From the NCBI GenBank assembly GCA_020633725.1, contig JACKDC010000005.1, positions 62,001-126,000 of the forward strand: DNA of 64,000 nucleotides. Reading direction: 5' to 3'. The stretch comes from Candidatus Latescibacterota bacterium (GTDB taxonomy: Bacteria; Krumholzibacteriota; Krumholzibacteriia; JACNKJ01). The notes beneath the pieces were generated by a model. It was not told the DNA's origin, ran no database searches, and worked only from the letters and a program-made list of their open reading frames with translations. The translations under genes and the position numbers were made by a program. This document shows, piece after piece, positions 47,734 through 58,873 of this stretch (position 1 is the first letter of the stretch; every line of letters starts with the position of its first letter).

Positions 47734-50199
47734 ATGCGCGGCAGCATCAGGCCAGGATTTGCACTGCTGCTCTTCGTGGTGATCGCGCTGGCGCTGAGTT
47801 TCGGCTGCGGCGAGCGCATCCACGGCGACGCTCCGGCGAACCAGCCTCCCCGCATCGCGCTCTCGGCGGGCCCGCCCGAAGGCGATCCCGACAGCGGCTA
47901 TCGCATCCACTTCTACTGGCACGGCTCGGATCCCGACGGACAGGTGGACCGCTTCCAGTTTCTCGTCAGCGACGATCGCGTCACCGGTCCGCTGCTGATC
48001 GACGAGGACATCTACGACACGCTGGATGCGCTGGGCTATCGCTGGGCGGATGTGTTCGGCCACGACAGCATCTTCACCGTGACCGCGGACTCCATCCCCG
48101 ATCCGGCCGTCGACCCGCAGGACTCGCTCTACTTCTACGGCGACCACTTCCTGTTCCGCGCGCAGCACACCTTCTTCATCCGCGCGGTGGACCGGGAGGG
48201 TCTGGTCTCGCGCGTGCCGGCGCACCGAAGCTTCACGGCCACGAACGTGGCGCCCGAGGTGAAGGTCCGCTTTCCCCACGACATCGGCGGCGTGGGAGGC
48301 TACGACAACCTGCCGCCGGACGTCTTCTTCCAGTGGGTGGGCGACGACTCGGTGGGCGACGGCACGGTCATCGACCCGGACTCCACCCGCTTCGCGCTGC
48401 TGCAGCGCGGCGAGCTGGGTCTGGACAACCAGAACACCGGGCGCATGCTGTCCCTTCCCGACAGCATCTGGAGTCCCTGGCGCCACTGGCTGGAAGTGGA
48501 CAGCCTGAACCCCGAGGTGAGCGGCCAGACCGCGCTGCTCACCGGGCTCACGCCCGCGGGACCCGACGGCGAGGGCTTCTACCTCTTCCTGGTCCAGGCC
48601 AAGGACGAGGCCGGCGCCATCACCAGCCACTACCGCGACGGCAAGAACCTGCGCAAGATGCGCGTGGTGGCCGATCTGCAGCCGCGCCTGACCATCTACG
48701 AGCGCTCCCTGGGGACGAACTACGTCAGCCACGAGCAGTTCTACGACTACGACGTGGCCGAGGGACAGCCCCTCAACCTCAGCTGGACGGCCTCCGCCGG
48801 CGAGTACGGCAGCGAGATCACGGGCTATCGCTACGGCTGGGACATCGTGGATCTGAACGAGGACGACCAGTGGACCAGCTGGTCGCTCGGCAACACGTCC
48901 AGCTCCGCGAGCTTCCCCAGCGGCACGCACAGCTTCACCCTCGAGGCCCGCGACTTCAGCGGCCGCAGCACGCGCGTCACCTACCGCTTCTTCGTCGTCC
49001 CCTTCACGATGGAGTTCCACCTGCTCATGGTGGACGACTACGACAACACGCCCTGCGAGAACCCCTTCCAGGCCTGGGATCAGGGCGCGCCCTTCACCTG
49101 GGGCACCTACCCGCACTCGAACACCCAGCAGTACGAGTGGTGGCGGATCGTGCTGGCGGAGTTTCCCGACTACGTGCCGGGCCGCGACTTCTTCCGCGTG
49201 ACCGGCGTCGATCCCGTGCCGTACATGCAGGTGCTCGGGCAGTACCGGCGGGTGCTCTGGGAGGTGCGCGAGACGGAGCCCGGCGGCTCGGCAATCGCCC
49301 GTCTGGCCACGATGGTGGATCCCTACTCCTACGGCGGGGAGATCCCCTACGACTACCTGAGCTCGTTCCTCGAGCGCGGCGGCGAGCTGCTGCTCTGCGG
49401 CGTGCATCCCGTCTTCGCCATGCTTCCGACGCTGAGCCAGATGCACACCTCGCTCTACCAGCGGAAGAGCCCGATGGCCTTCCTGAAGTACATGGGCTAT
49501 TCCGGCGGCTCTCCCAACGAGTCCGCGGCCGCCGTGCGGAACTTCCTGCCCTGGAAGCACCTGTCCCTCGACGCCGTCACCAAGGCCGTGGACGCGAACC
49601 CCCGCCTCTTCCCCGGCGCGAGCTCGGCGGACCTGCGCAACGCGCGCACGTTCTGGGGTCTCACGGGCATCGGCTACACCGGCGGCGAGCAGGACTCCTT
49701 TCCGATCGGCACGGGCTGGTCGCCGCCCGACACGCTGCGCTTCGCGGCGGACGTCTACGCGTGGTTCGAGGACGCCGGCCCCATCTTCAACCTGCCCTCG
49801 AGCTGGGACGATCCCGGGGCCGTCCACGAGGAGTTCGGCCTCTCCGACGGCGAGATCTACAACTGGGACCGCTTCGCCCAGTCCTTCACGCCGCCCGTGC
49901 AGCTTCGCGACAGCCAGCTGCTCCCGATGCTCCACTACATCCCCGCGGATTCGACCACCCGCTGGGGGACCGCGCCGACGGCGTCGCATCCCTACCTTCG
50001 CGGCGACGGCGGCCACTACAACGAATCGCGCTACGCCACGGGGATGGGCGTCCGGCACGCGATCGGCGTCGTGAGCCTCCACAATCCCGACGCGCCCAAC
50101 GTGGTGCTGGGCTTCGTACCCTACTATCTGGATCGGGACGTCGCGCGCGGCCTCTTCGGTCACATCCTCGGCGACATCATGGGGATGCAGCACCGGTGA
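47734..50199 (+). CDS. Large surface lipoprotein with predicted amidotransferase-like domain, paralogue B
   Basis: 821 residues from the ATG just after AAGGAAGG; the longer GTG reading starts in a hairpin. Signal peptide with lipobox SFGC (Cys25), then NQPPRIALSAGP and FYWHGSDPDGQVDRFQFLVSD, the shared module. It matches the protein at 43415 throughout (GGYDNLPPDVFFQW, IDPDSTRFALLQ, KDEAGAITSHY, GEYGSEITGYRYGWDI). The alpha/beta region starts near residue 429 (LLMVDDYDN, YRRVLWEVRETE, YLSSFLERGGELLLCGVHP). Its stop overlaps the asparaginase GTG (GTGA), a direct translational link between a surface lipoprotein and an amino-acid-degrading enzyme. Function unknown. Confidence 0.8.
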   Translation: MRGSIRPGFALLLFVVIALALSFGCGERIHGDAPANQPPRIALSAGPPEGDPDSGYRIHFYWHGSDPDGQVDRFQFLVSDDRVTGPLLIDEDIYDTLDALGYRWADVFGHDSIFTVTADSIPDPAVDPQDSLYFYGDHFLFRAQHTFFIRAVDREGLVSRVPAHRSFTATNVAPEVKVRFPHDIGGVGGYDNLPPDVFFQWVGDDSVGDGTVIDPDSTRFALLQRGELGLDNQNTGRMLSLPDSIWSPWRHWLEVDSLNPEVSGQTALLTGLTPAGPDGEGFYLFLVQAKDEAGAITSHYRDGKNLRKMRVVADLQPRLTIYERSLGTNYVSHEQFYDYDVAEGQPLNLSWTASAGEYGSEITGYRYGWDIVDLNEDDQWTSWSLGNTSSSASFPSGTHSFTLEARDFSGRSTRVTYRFFVVPFTMEFHLLMVDDYDNTPCENPFQAWDQGAPFTWGTYPHSNTQQYEWWRIVLAEFPDYVPGRDFFRVTGVDPVPYMQVLGQYRRVLWEVRETEPGGSAIARLATMVDPYSYGGEIPYDYLSSFLERGGELLLCGVHPVFAMLPTLSQMHTSLYQRKSPMAFLKYMGYSGGSPNESAAAVRNFLPWKHLSLDAVTKAVDANPRLFPGASSADLRNARTFWGLTGIGYTGGEQDSFPIGTGWSPPDTLRFAADVYAWFEDAGPIFNLPSSWDDPGAVHEEFGLSDGEIYNWDRFAQSFTPPVQLRDSQLLPMLHYIPADSTTRWGTAPTASHPYLRGDGGHYNESRYATGMGVRHAIGVVSLHNPDAPNVVLGFVPYYLDRDVARGLFGHILGDIMGMQHR

Positions 50200-51245
50200 A
50201 CTGGTGCGAGCTGGCCCGCGTGACGCGCTCCGGGCGCGAGGAGTCCCGCCACCGCGGCGCGTGGGCCCTGGTGGACGCCGCGGGCCGCATCCTCGACAGC
50301 CGCGGCGATCCCCGGCAGCCGATCTGGGCGCGCAGCAGCGTGAAGGCCTTCCAGGCGCTGCCGTTCGTCGCCCTCGGGCTGCTCGAGCGGCACGGCCTCG
50401 GCGACGCGCACCTGGCCGTCATCTGCGGCTCGCACAGCGGCGAGCCGCGGCACCGCGCGCTGGTCGCGGAGATCCTCGCCGCGGGCGGACTGGCCGAGCG
50501 CGATCTCGCCTGCGGCTACCACCGCCCCTTCGACGGCGCCAGCGCCCGCGAGCAGATCCGCCAGGGGGCGCCCGACAGCCCGCTCTATCACAACTGCTCG
50601 GGCAAGCACGCCGGCATGCTCCTGCTGGCGCGCGCGCTCGGGGCTTCCCCCGCGGACTACCGCGACCCCGAGGGCCCGGGGCAGCGCCTCATCCGCGACA
50701 CGCTGGCGGCCTTCGCCGGCGGGATGCAACCCGAGCTGGGCTGGGACGGCTGCAGCGCGCCCAGCTTCCGCCTGCCCCTCGCCGCGCTCGCCCGGGCCAT
50801 GGCCGCCCTCGTGGCGGACGACCTGCCCGCCGGCCTGCCGCGGCCCGAGCTCCCCTGGGCAGCCGCCGTGCGCCGCGTGATCGCGGCCCAGCTCGCGCAC
50901 CCCGAACTGGTGGGGGGAAGCCGACGTCGGCTGGACACCGATCTGATGCGGGCGGGCGGCGGCCGGATCCTGGCCAAGAGCGGCGCCGAGGCCGTGGAGC
51001 TGCTGGCCCTGCCCGGGCGCGCCCTGGGGCTCGCCCTCAAGGTCGCGGACGGCTCCGATCGCGCGGTGGGACCCGTGGTCCTGGCGCTGCTGGAGCGCTG
51101 GGAAATACTCCGTGGAAAAGACTTGGAGAGAGTGGCAGAATGGCGGCACGCTGAACAGATTGACGCGTCGGGACGGGTGACCGGGCGGGTGGAGGTGCTG
51201 CCGGAAGGGCTGCCGACCGCCGCGGCCGGGCCCCCTCTCCGCTAG
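50196..51245 (+). CDS. L-asparaginase II family protein (AnsA of Rhizobium type)
   Basis: 349 residues starting at a GTG that overlaps the lipoprotein stop. Family Asparaginase_II (serine-type, as Rhizobium etli AnsA), unrelated to the E. coli AnsA/AnsB fold. Typical blocks are ARSSVKAFQALP with Ser47, Ser48 and Lys50, CGSHSGEPRH, HNCSGKHAGMLL, WDGCSAPSF and ILAKSGAEAV. It hydrolyses Asn to Asp and ammonia and is probably cytoplasmic, as no signal is seen. Tryptophanase follows after 17 bases, so the two belong to one transcript. Confidence 0.88.
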   Translation: MNWCELARVTRSGREESRHRGAWALVDAAGRILDSRGDPRQPIWARSSVKAFQALPFVALGLLERHGLGDAHLAVICGSHSGEPRHRALVAEILAAGGLAERDLACGYHRPFDGASAREQIRQGAPDSPLYHNCSGKHAGMLLLARALGASPADYRDPEGPGQRLIRDTLAAFAGGMQPELGWDGCSAPSFRLPLAALARAMAALVADDLPAGLPRPELPWAAAVRRVIAAQLAHPELVGGSRRRLDTDLMRAGGGRILAKSGAEAVELLALPGRALGLALKVADGSDRAVGPVVLALLERWEILRGKDLERVAEWRHAEQIDASGRVTGRVEVLPEGLPTAAAGPPLR

Positions 51246-51262
51246 CCGCGCAGGAGGTAAGC

Positions 51263-52660
51263 ATGGAGCGCTACATCGAGCCCTTCAAAGTCAAGGTGGT
51301 CGAGCCGATCCGGGCCATCACCCGCGAGGAGCGGGTGGCCGCCATCGCCCGCGCGGGCAACAACCTGTTCAAGCTGCGCGCCGACGAGATCTACATCGAC
51401 CTGCTCACCGACTCCGGCACCAGCGCCATGAGCGACAACCAGTGGGCCGGCATCATGCTCGGCGACGAGGCCTACGCCGGCAGCCGCAACTACTTCAACT
51501 TCGAGCAGGCGGTGCACGACATCTTCGGCCTCGAGCACGTGATCCCCGTGCACCAGGGGCGCGTCGCCGAGAACCTGCTCTTCTCCACCGTGCTCGGCAA
51601 GGGCATGGTGGTGCCGAACAACAGCCACTTCGACACCACCCGCGCCAACGTGGAGTATCACGACGCCGAGGCCCTGGACCTGCTCTGCCCGGAGGGCCGG
51701 GACCCGCACCTGGTGGCCCCCTTCAAGGGCAACATGGACGTGGCCGCCCTCGAGCGTCTCATCGCCGAGAAGGGCACGGAGCGCATCCCCCTGGTGATGC
51801 TGACCGTCACCAACAACAGCGGGGGCGGCCAGCCGGTGTCCATGGCCAACATCAAGGCCGTGAGCGCCGTCTGCCGCGCGCACAAGCTGCCGCTCTTCTT
51901 CGACGCCTGCCGCTTCGCGGAGAACGCCTACTTCATCAAGAGCCGCGAGGAGGGCTACGCCGAACGCAGCGTCCCCGAGATCGTGGCCGAGATGTTCTCC
52001 CAGGTGGACGGCTGCACGATGAGCGCGAAGAAGGACGGCATGGTCAACATGGGCGGCTTCCTCGCCATGCGCGACGGGGAGCTCGCCGACCGCATCCGCA
52101 ACCTGCTCATCCTGGTGGAGGGCTTCCCCACCTACGGCGGGCTGTCGGGGCGGGATCTCGAGGCCATCGCCCGCGGCCTGCGCGAGGTGCTCGACGAGCG
52201 CTACCTGCAGTTCCGCCTGGGCCAGGTGGCCAACCTGGCCGAGCAGCTCGAGGAAGGCGGGGTGCCCATCCTGCGGCCGGCGGGGGGGCATGCGGTCTAC
52301 GTCAACGCGGGCGAGTTCCTGCCGCACATCCCGCCCACGGCCTTTCCCGGCCAGTCGCTGGCGGTGAACCTCTACATCGAATCCGGCGTGCGCGGAGTGG
52401 AGATCGGCACCCTGATGTTCGGGGGCAAGGATCCCGCCACGGGCGCCGAGCGGACGGCGCGGCTGGAGCTGGTGCGCCTCGCGATTCCGCGGCGCGTCTA
52501 CACCACCATGCACATGAACTACGTGGCCCAGGCGCTCCTCGACCTCTACGAGAAGCGCGAGGAGCTGGAGGGGATGAAGATCGTCAAGGCCCCGCCCTTC
52601 CTGCGCCACTTCTCCGCGACCCTGGACTTCATCGAACAAAAGAGCGTTTCGGCCGTCTGA
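51263..52660 (+). CDS. tnaA: Tryptophanase (tryptophan indole-lyase)
   Basis: PLP enzyme splitting tryptophan into indole, pyruvate and ammonia; 465 residues from the ATG five bases after AGGAGGT. The closest alternative is tyrosine phenol-lyase. Three positions favour tryptophanase: Asp124 in HFDTTR (Asp137 in E. coli TnaA; Thr in TPL), Val379 in GVEIG (Val in TnaA; Arg in TPL) and His449 in LRHF (His463 in TnaA; Phe in TPL). The PLP lysine is Lys257 in MSAKKDGMV. Some stretches, such as TSAMSDNQWAG, are TPL-like, so the pair diverged early. There is no room for a TnaC-type leader peptide. Pyruvate made here could be used by the PPDK encoded next, 24 bases on. Confidence 0.9.
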   Translation: MERYIEPFKVKVVEPIRAITREERVAAIARAGNNLFKLRADEIYIDLLTDSGTSAMSDNQWAGIMLGDEAYAGSRNYFNFEQAVHDIFGLEHVIPVHQGRVAENLLFSTVLGKGMVVPNNSHFDTTRANVEYHDAEALDLLCPEGRDPHLVAPFKGNMDVAALERLIAEKGTERIPLVMLTVTNNSGGGQPVSMANIKAVSAVCRAHKLPLFFDACRFAENAYFIKSREEGYAERSVPEIVAEMFSQVDGCTMSAKKDGMVNMGGFLAMRDGELADRIRNLLILVEGFPTYGGLSGRDLEAIARGLREVLDERYLQFRLGQVANLAEQLEEGGVPILRPAGGHAVYVNAGEFLPHIPPTAFPGQSLAVNLYIESGVRGVEIGTLMFGGKDPATGAERTARLELVRLAIPRRVYTTMHMNYVAQALLDLYEKREELEGMKIVKAPPFLRHFSATLDFIEQKSVSAV

Positions 52661-52684
52661 GCCGAGAGTGGGAGAGAGCGAAGC

Positions 52685-55465
<2,781 letters not shown>

Positions 55466-55521
55466 GTTCCGAGCGCATCGACTCCGCCGCCTTGCGCCTG
55501 GCGCGCGAGGCGGCGGCGCGC

Positions 55522-56286
55522 ATGGATCGGCCGGCCGTCCTGCGCTCGGTGCGCCGCTACACCACCGCGCTGCTCCTGGTGCAGACCGCCCTCGCGGCGC
55601 TGCTGGCCTGGCGGCCGGGGCCGCCGCGCGTCGGCGCGGTCTACCTCGTCGCCGCCCTGCCCTGGACGCTGCTGGTGAACGCCGTGCTCGGCCGGAACGT
55701 CCACCTGCTCTACACCGCGGAGGGACAGCCCCTCACGCGCCTCAACCTCGCCACGCGCGTCACGCTGATCCGGGTGCTGTCGATCCCCCTCGTGGGCGTC
55801 CTCGTGCTGCAGGGCGAGAGCATGATGGCGGGGCTGGTCTTCCTCGGCGCGGCGGTCACGGACTGGCTGGACGGCCACCTCGCGCGGCGCATGAACGACG
55901 TCACGCAGCTCGGCCGCATCGCGGACCCGAGCATCGACGCGCTCTTCTGCGGCCTCACCTTCGTCGCCCTCGCCGCCGCCCAGCGGCTGCCGGGCTGGCT
56001 GCTGGTGCTGGCGGGCATCCGCTACGGCACCCTGCTGGGCGGCGCGCTCTTTCTCAAGCTCTACGCCGGCGGCGTGCCCGTGCGCGCCACCTTCCTCGGA
56101 CGGCTCTTCTACTTCATCCAGTACTCGCTGCTGCTGGCATTCCTGCTCTTCGACACGCCGGTCGTGGACCGCTGGACGCCACGCGCGCTCGGCGTGTTGC
56201 AGGTGCTGGTCACCGCGCAGCTGCTGCTGCTCGGGCGGACGATGCTCGCGGAGATGCGCCATGACCTCGAAAGCGACGCGGACTGA
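55522..56286 (+). CDS. CDP-alcohol phosphatidyltransferase family protein
   Basis: Integral membrane enzyme of 254 residues that transfers a phosphatidyl group from CDP-diacylglycerol to an alcohol. The complete active-site motif D-x2-DG-x2-AR-x8-G-x3-D-x3-D is visible as DWLDGHLARR ... GRIADPSID, in a protein with about six hydrophobic segments. Most similar in form to PgsA (glycerol-3-phosphate acceptor), but the acceptor cannot be read. The start is uncertain: ATG at 55522 has a weak GAGG upstream; TTG at 55492 would add ten residues; a CTG overlapping the ppdK stop is also in frame. It overlaps the next gene by 26 bases. Confidence 0.85.
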   Translation: MDRPAVLRSVRRYTTALLLVQTALAALLAWRPGPPRVGAVYLVAALPWTLLVNAVLGRNVHLLYTAEGQPLTRLNLATRVTLIRVLSIPLVGVLVLQGESMMAGLVFLGAAVTDWLDGHLARRMNDVTQLGRIADPSIDALFCGLTFVALAAAQRLPGWLLVLAGIRYGTLLGGALFLKLYAGGVPVRATFLGRLFYFIQYSLLLAFLLFDTPVVDRWTPRALGVLQVLVTAQLLLLGRTMLAEMRHDLESDAD

Positions 56287-56662
56287 TCGCCTGCTCTGCT
56301 GTCTCCTGCTGCTCGTGCTCGCGACGGGCTGCAGCACCCCGGCGCGCCAGCCGGTGACGACCTGGGAGGGCACGGCCGCGCACGTGCTGCTGGAGTACCG
56401 CGGCGAGGCGCTGGCCGTCTACGCCAGCGGGGACTTCAACGACTGGACGCCCCAGCGCAGCCCCTTCCAGCGCATGGGCGGCGACCGCTGGGAGCTGACG
56501 CTGAACCTCGCGCCCGGCGAGTACCGCTATCTGCTCGCCGTGGAGACACGGGACGACTGGTCCCTGCACCTCGATCCCGCCAATCCCCTGCGCAGCGAGG
56601 ACGGCGGCGGCCGCGCCCTGTCGCTCCTGCGCGTCGGGAACGGAAACCGCGTGGACGACTAG
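56261..56662 (+). CDS. Lipoprotein with a glycogen-binding (AMPK1/CBM48-type) domain
   Basis: 133 residues. Signal peptide with lipobox LATGC (Cys24), then one E-set domain: YASGDFNDWTP, RWELTLNLAPGEYRYLLAVE and LHLDPANPLRSEDGGG. These are the hallmarks of the AMPK-beta/CBM48 glycogen-binding module, including the Trp that stacks on sugar rings. A catalytic domain is absent. In an envelope-anchored form it may bind glucans or serve as a structural domain. It sits between the phosphatidyltransferase and the VWA membrane protein. Confidence 0.85.
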   Translation: MTSKATRTDRLLCCLLLLVLATGCSTPARQPVTTWEGTAAHVLLEYRGEALAVYASGDFNDWTPQRSPFQRMGGDRWELTLNLAPGEYRYLLAVETRDDWSLHLDPANPLRSEDGGGRALSLLRVGNGNRVDD

Positions 56663-56714
56663 ACAGCGGATCGACTCCCGACGGAGTCGCCCGCCGCCGG
56701 AAGGACCCCTCGAC

Positions 56715-58832
56715 GTGCAGCTCGACGCCCAGCTGGCCGCCCCTCTCGCCGCACTGCTCGTCGGTTTCGCCCTCTGTGGCTGGGCCGTCTGGGCCTACCG
56801 TCGCACCCTCACGCCCATCGGACCCGCGCGTCGCCGCCTGCTGCTCGCGCTGCGGCTGGCGGCATCGCTCTTGCTGGCGCTGATGCTGGGTGGACTGGAC
56901 CTCGTGCTCGAGCGACCGCACTCGACGCCGCCGCTGCTGCGGGTCCTGGTGGACGCCTCCGCGAGCATGGAGCGCCCCGCCGGCGCGGACAGCACGGGGC
57001 CGAGCCGCTACGCCGGCGCCCGCGCGCTCGTGGACGACGTCGCCCGCCGCTATCGCGGCCGCCTGCGCGTCGAGCCGGCGGCCTTCGGGATGGAGCTGCG
57101 CGAGGGCGAGCTGCCCGCGCGCGCCACCGCGCCGCTGACGGACCTGGGCGGCGCCCTCGCGGCGCTGCCACCGGCCGAGCCCGGCGAGGCGCTGCTCCTG
57201 CTCAGCGACGGCTGCGACACCGAGGGCGGCCTCTGGAGCAGCGCGCTGGAGCGGGGGCGTCCCATCTTCGCGATGGCGCTCGGGGACAGCGTCGCGCCGC
57301 CGGACCTGCGCATCGACCGCGTGGACGCGCTCTCGGTGCTGCGCAAGGGCTCGCGCCTGCCGCTCACCGTGGACATCGCCGCCACGGGCGTGACCGCGCG
57401 ACAGGGCCGTCTTCGCGTGACCGAGGGCGGCCGCGAGCTGGCGGCCCGGGACTGGCTGCTGGAGCCCGGCGAGACGGGCGCGCGGCTCGATCTCTCGCTG
57501 GAGCTGGACGGCGTCGGCGAGCACATGCTCGAGCTCGCCCTCGAGCACGCCGGGCCCGACGCCGCGCCGGGCAACGATCGACGTCTCCTGGCCGTGCGCG
57601 TGGTGGAGAGCAAGCTGCGCGTGCTGGTGCTCGCGGGCCGTCCCGACTGGGATCTATCCGCGCTGATGGACGGCCTTCGCGGCGAAGAGGCGCTCGACCT
57701 TCGCCTGGTGACGGCCGGGCCCGACGGCGGCCTGCGCGAGTCCCCCAGCGGCCGGCCCTGGACGCCGGAGGGCGGCGCGGGCGCCGACGGCTCCGACAAC
57801 GGCGAGATCCACGGGCTGGTCCTGCACTCCTGGGCGCCGCAGTGGGATCCGGCGCTGCTCGAACGCCTGCCCCTGCGCGGCGGCGTGCTGATCATGGACG
57901 CCTTCCTGGCGCGCCCCGGCCGCGCGCGCCTGCCGGCGCGCTGGCGCGTGGACGTCCCGGGCATGGCGCCGCCGCGCCGCGAGCAGGTGCTGGACTGGGG
58001 ACCCGACGCCACGCGCCACCCCGCGCTGCAGGGCGCGCTGACGCTGGGCATCGCCCCGAGCGCGCTGCCCGCGATGGTGCGCGTGGACCGCAATCCCCTG
58101 GCCGACGGCCGCGTGCTGCTCGCCGTGGGGGACGTCCCCGTGCTCGCCGCGCGCGAGCTCGGGGGGCAGCGCACCGTGGCGGCCAGCGGCGAAGGCTTCT
58201 GGCGCTGGCGGCTGCAGGGCGACGACGGCCGCCTGCTCTACGCCGAGCTGTTCTCGGGACTGCTGCGCTGGGTGGCGCGCGAGGATCCGCCGGGCCGGCT
58301 CCTGGTGGACTGGGGCGACGAACCGCTCATGGCCTCCCAGCCCGGCCGCCTGCACGCCGAGGTCTTCGATCCGGACTTTCGCCCGGTCGCAGGCGCCGCG
58401 CTGGACTGGAGCCTGAGCCGCGGCGACAGCCTGCTGGCCGGCGGCAGCTTCCAGCCCGAGGCCGCGGCGGAGGGCTACGCCGGACAGCTGCCGGCGTTGC
58501 CGTCGGGCGTCTATCGACTCGGCCTGACGGCCACGCTCCCCAGCGGAGAGCAGCTGAGTCGCCGGCTGGAGCTGCCCGTGCAGCCGCCCCGCCGCGAGCT
58601 GCGCGAGCTCGCCGCCCGGCCGGAGACCCTGCGCTGGCTGGCCGCCCGCAGCGGGGGCGAACTGCTCGCGGTCGGCGATCTCGACGGGCTCGACGCCGCG
58701 CTCGACTTCACCCCGCGCGCCAGCGTCGCGCGCAGCGTGTTGCGCCTGTGGCAGCATCCCCTGGCCTTCCTCCTCCTCCTCGCCCTGCTCGGCCTCGAGT
58801 GGGGACTGAGGAAGCGCTTCGGCATGGTCTAG
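56715..58832 (+). CDS. VWA-domain membrane protein with C-terminal transmembrane anchor (BatA-like/amidotransferase-like)
   Basis: 705 residues from GTG, 10 bases after GGAAGGA. Two membrane segments near the N terminus and one near the C terminus (HPLAFLLLLALLGLEWGL) frame a large extracytoplasmic part. It contains a VWA-like domain with an intact MIDAS (DASAS in VLVDASASME, Thr in PLTDLGG, Asp in LLLSDGCDTEGG) and, from about 295, a glutamine-amidotransferase-like segment (LRVLVLAGRPDWDL, GVLIMDAFL). This architecture occurs in putative membrane proteins encoded near MoxR/BatA clusters, but no MoxR ATPase gene is visible here. The role is unknown. Confidence 0.8.
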   Translation: MQLDAQLAAPLAALLVGFALCGWAVWAYRRTLTPIGPARRRLLLALRLAASLLLALMLGGLDLVLERPHSTPPLLRVLVDASASMERPAGADSTGPSRYAGARALVDDVARRYRGRLRVEPAAFGMELREGELPARATAPLTDLGGALAALPPAEPGEALLLLSDGCDTEGGLWSSALERGRPIFAMALGDSVAPPDLRIDRVDALSVLRKGSRLPLTVDIAATGVTARQGRLRVTEGGRELAARDWLLEPGETGARLDLSLELDGVGEHMLELALEHAGPDAAPGNDRRLLAVRVVESKLRVLVLAGRPDWDLSALMDGLRGEEALDLRLVTAGPDGGLRESPSGRPWTPEGGAGADGSDNGEIHGLVLHSWAPQWDPALLERLPLRGGVLIMDAFLARPGRARLPARWRVDVPGMAPPRREQVLDWGPDATRHPALQGALTLGIAPSALPAMVRVDRNPLADGRVLLAVGDVPVLAARELGGQRTVAASGEGFWRWRLQGDDGRLLYAELFSGLLRWVAREDPPGRLLVDWGDEPLMASQPGRLHAEVFDPDFRPVAGAALDWSLSRGDSLLAGGSFQPEAAAEGYAGQLPALPSGVYRLGLTATLPSGEQLSRRLELPVQPPRRELRELAARPETLRWLAARSGGELLAVGDLDGLDAALDFTPRASVARSVLRLWQHPLAFLLLLALLGLEWGLRKRFGMV

Positions 58833-58873
58833 GTCCCGCTGTCCTCCTCGGCCGCGGGGCCGGGGAGGTCAAC

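Noticed and set aside
51246..51262. TnaC-like leader peptide before tryptophanase
   Set aside because: Only 17 bases separate it from the asparaginase stop.
51263..52660. Tyrosine phenol-lyase instead of tryptophanase
   Set aside because: Asp124, Val379 and His449 are the tryptophanase residues at positions where TPL has Thr, Arg and Phe.
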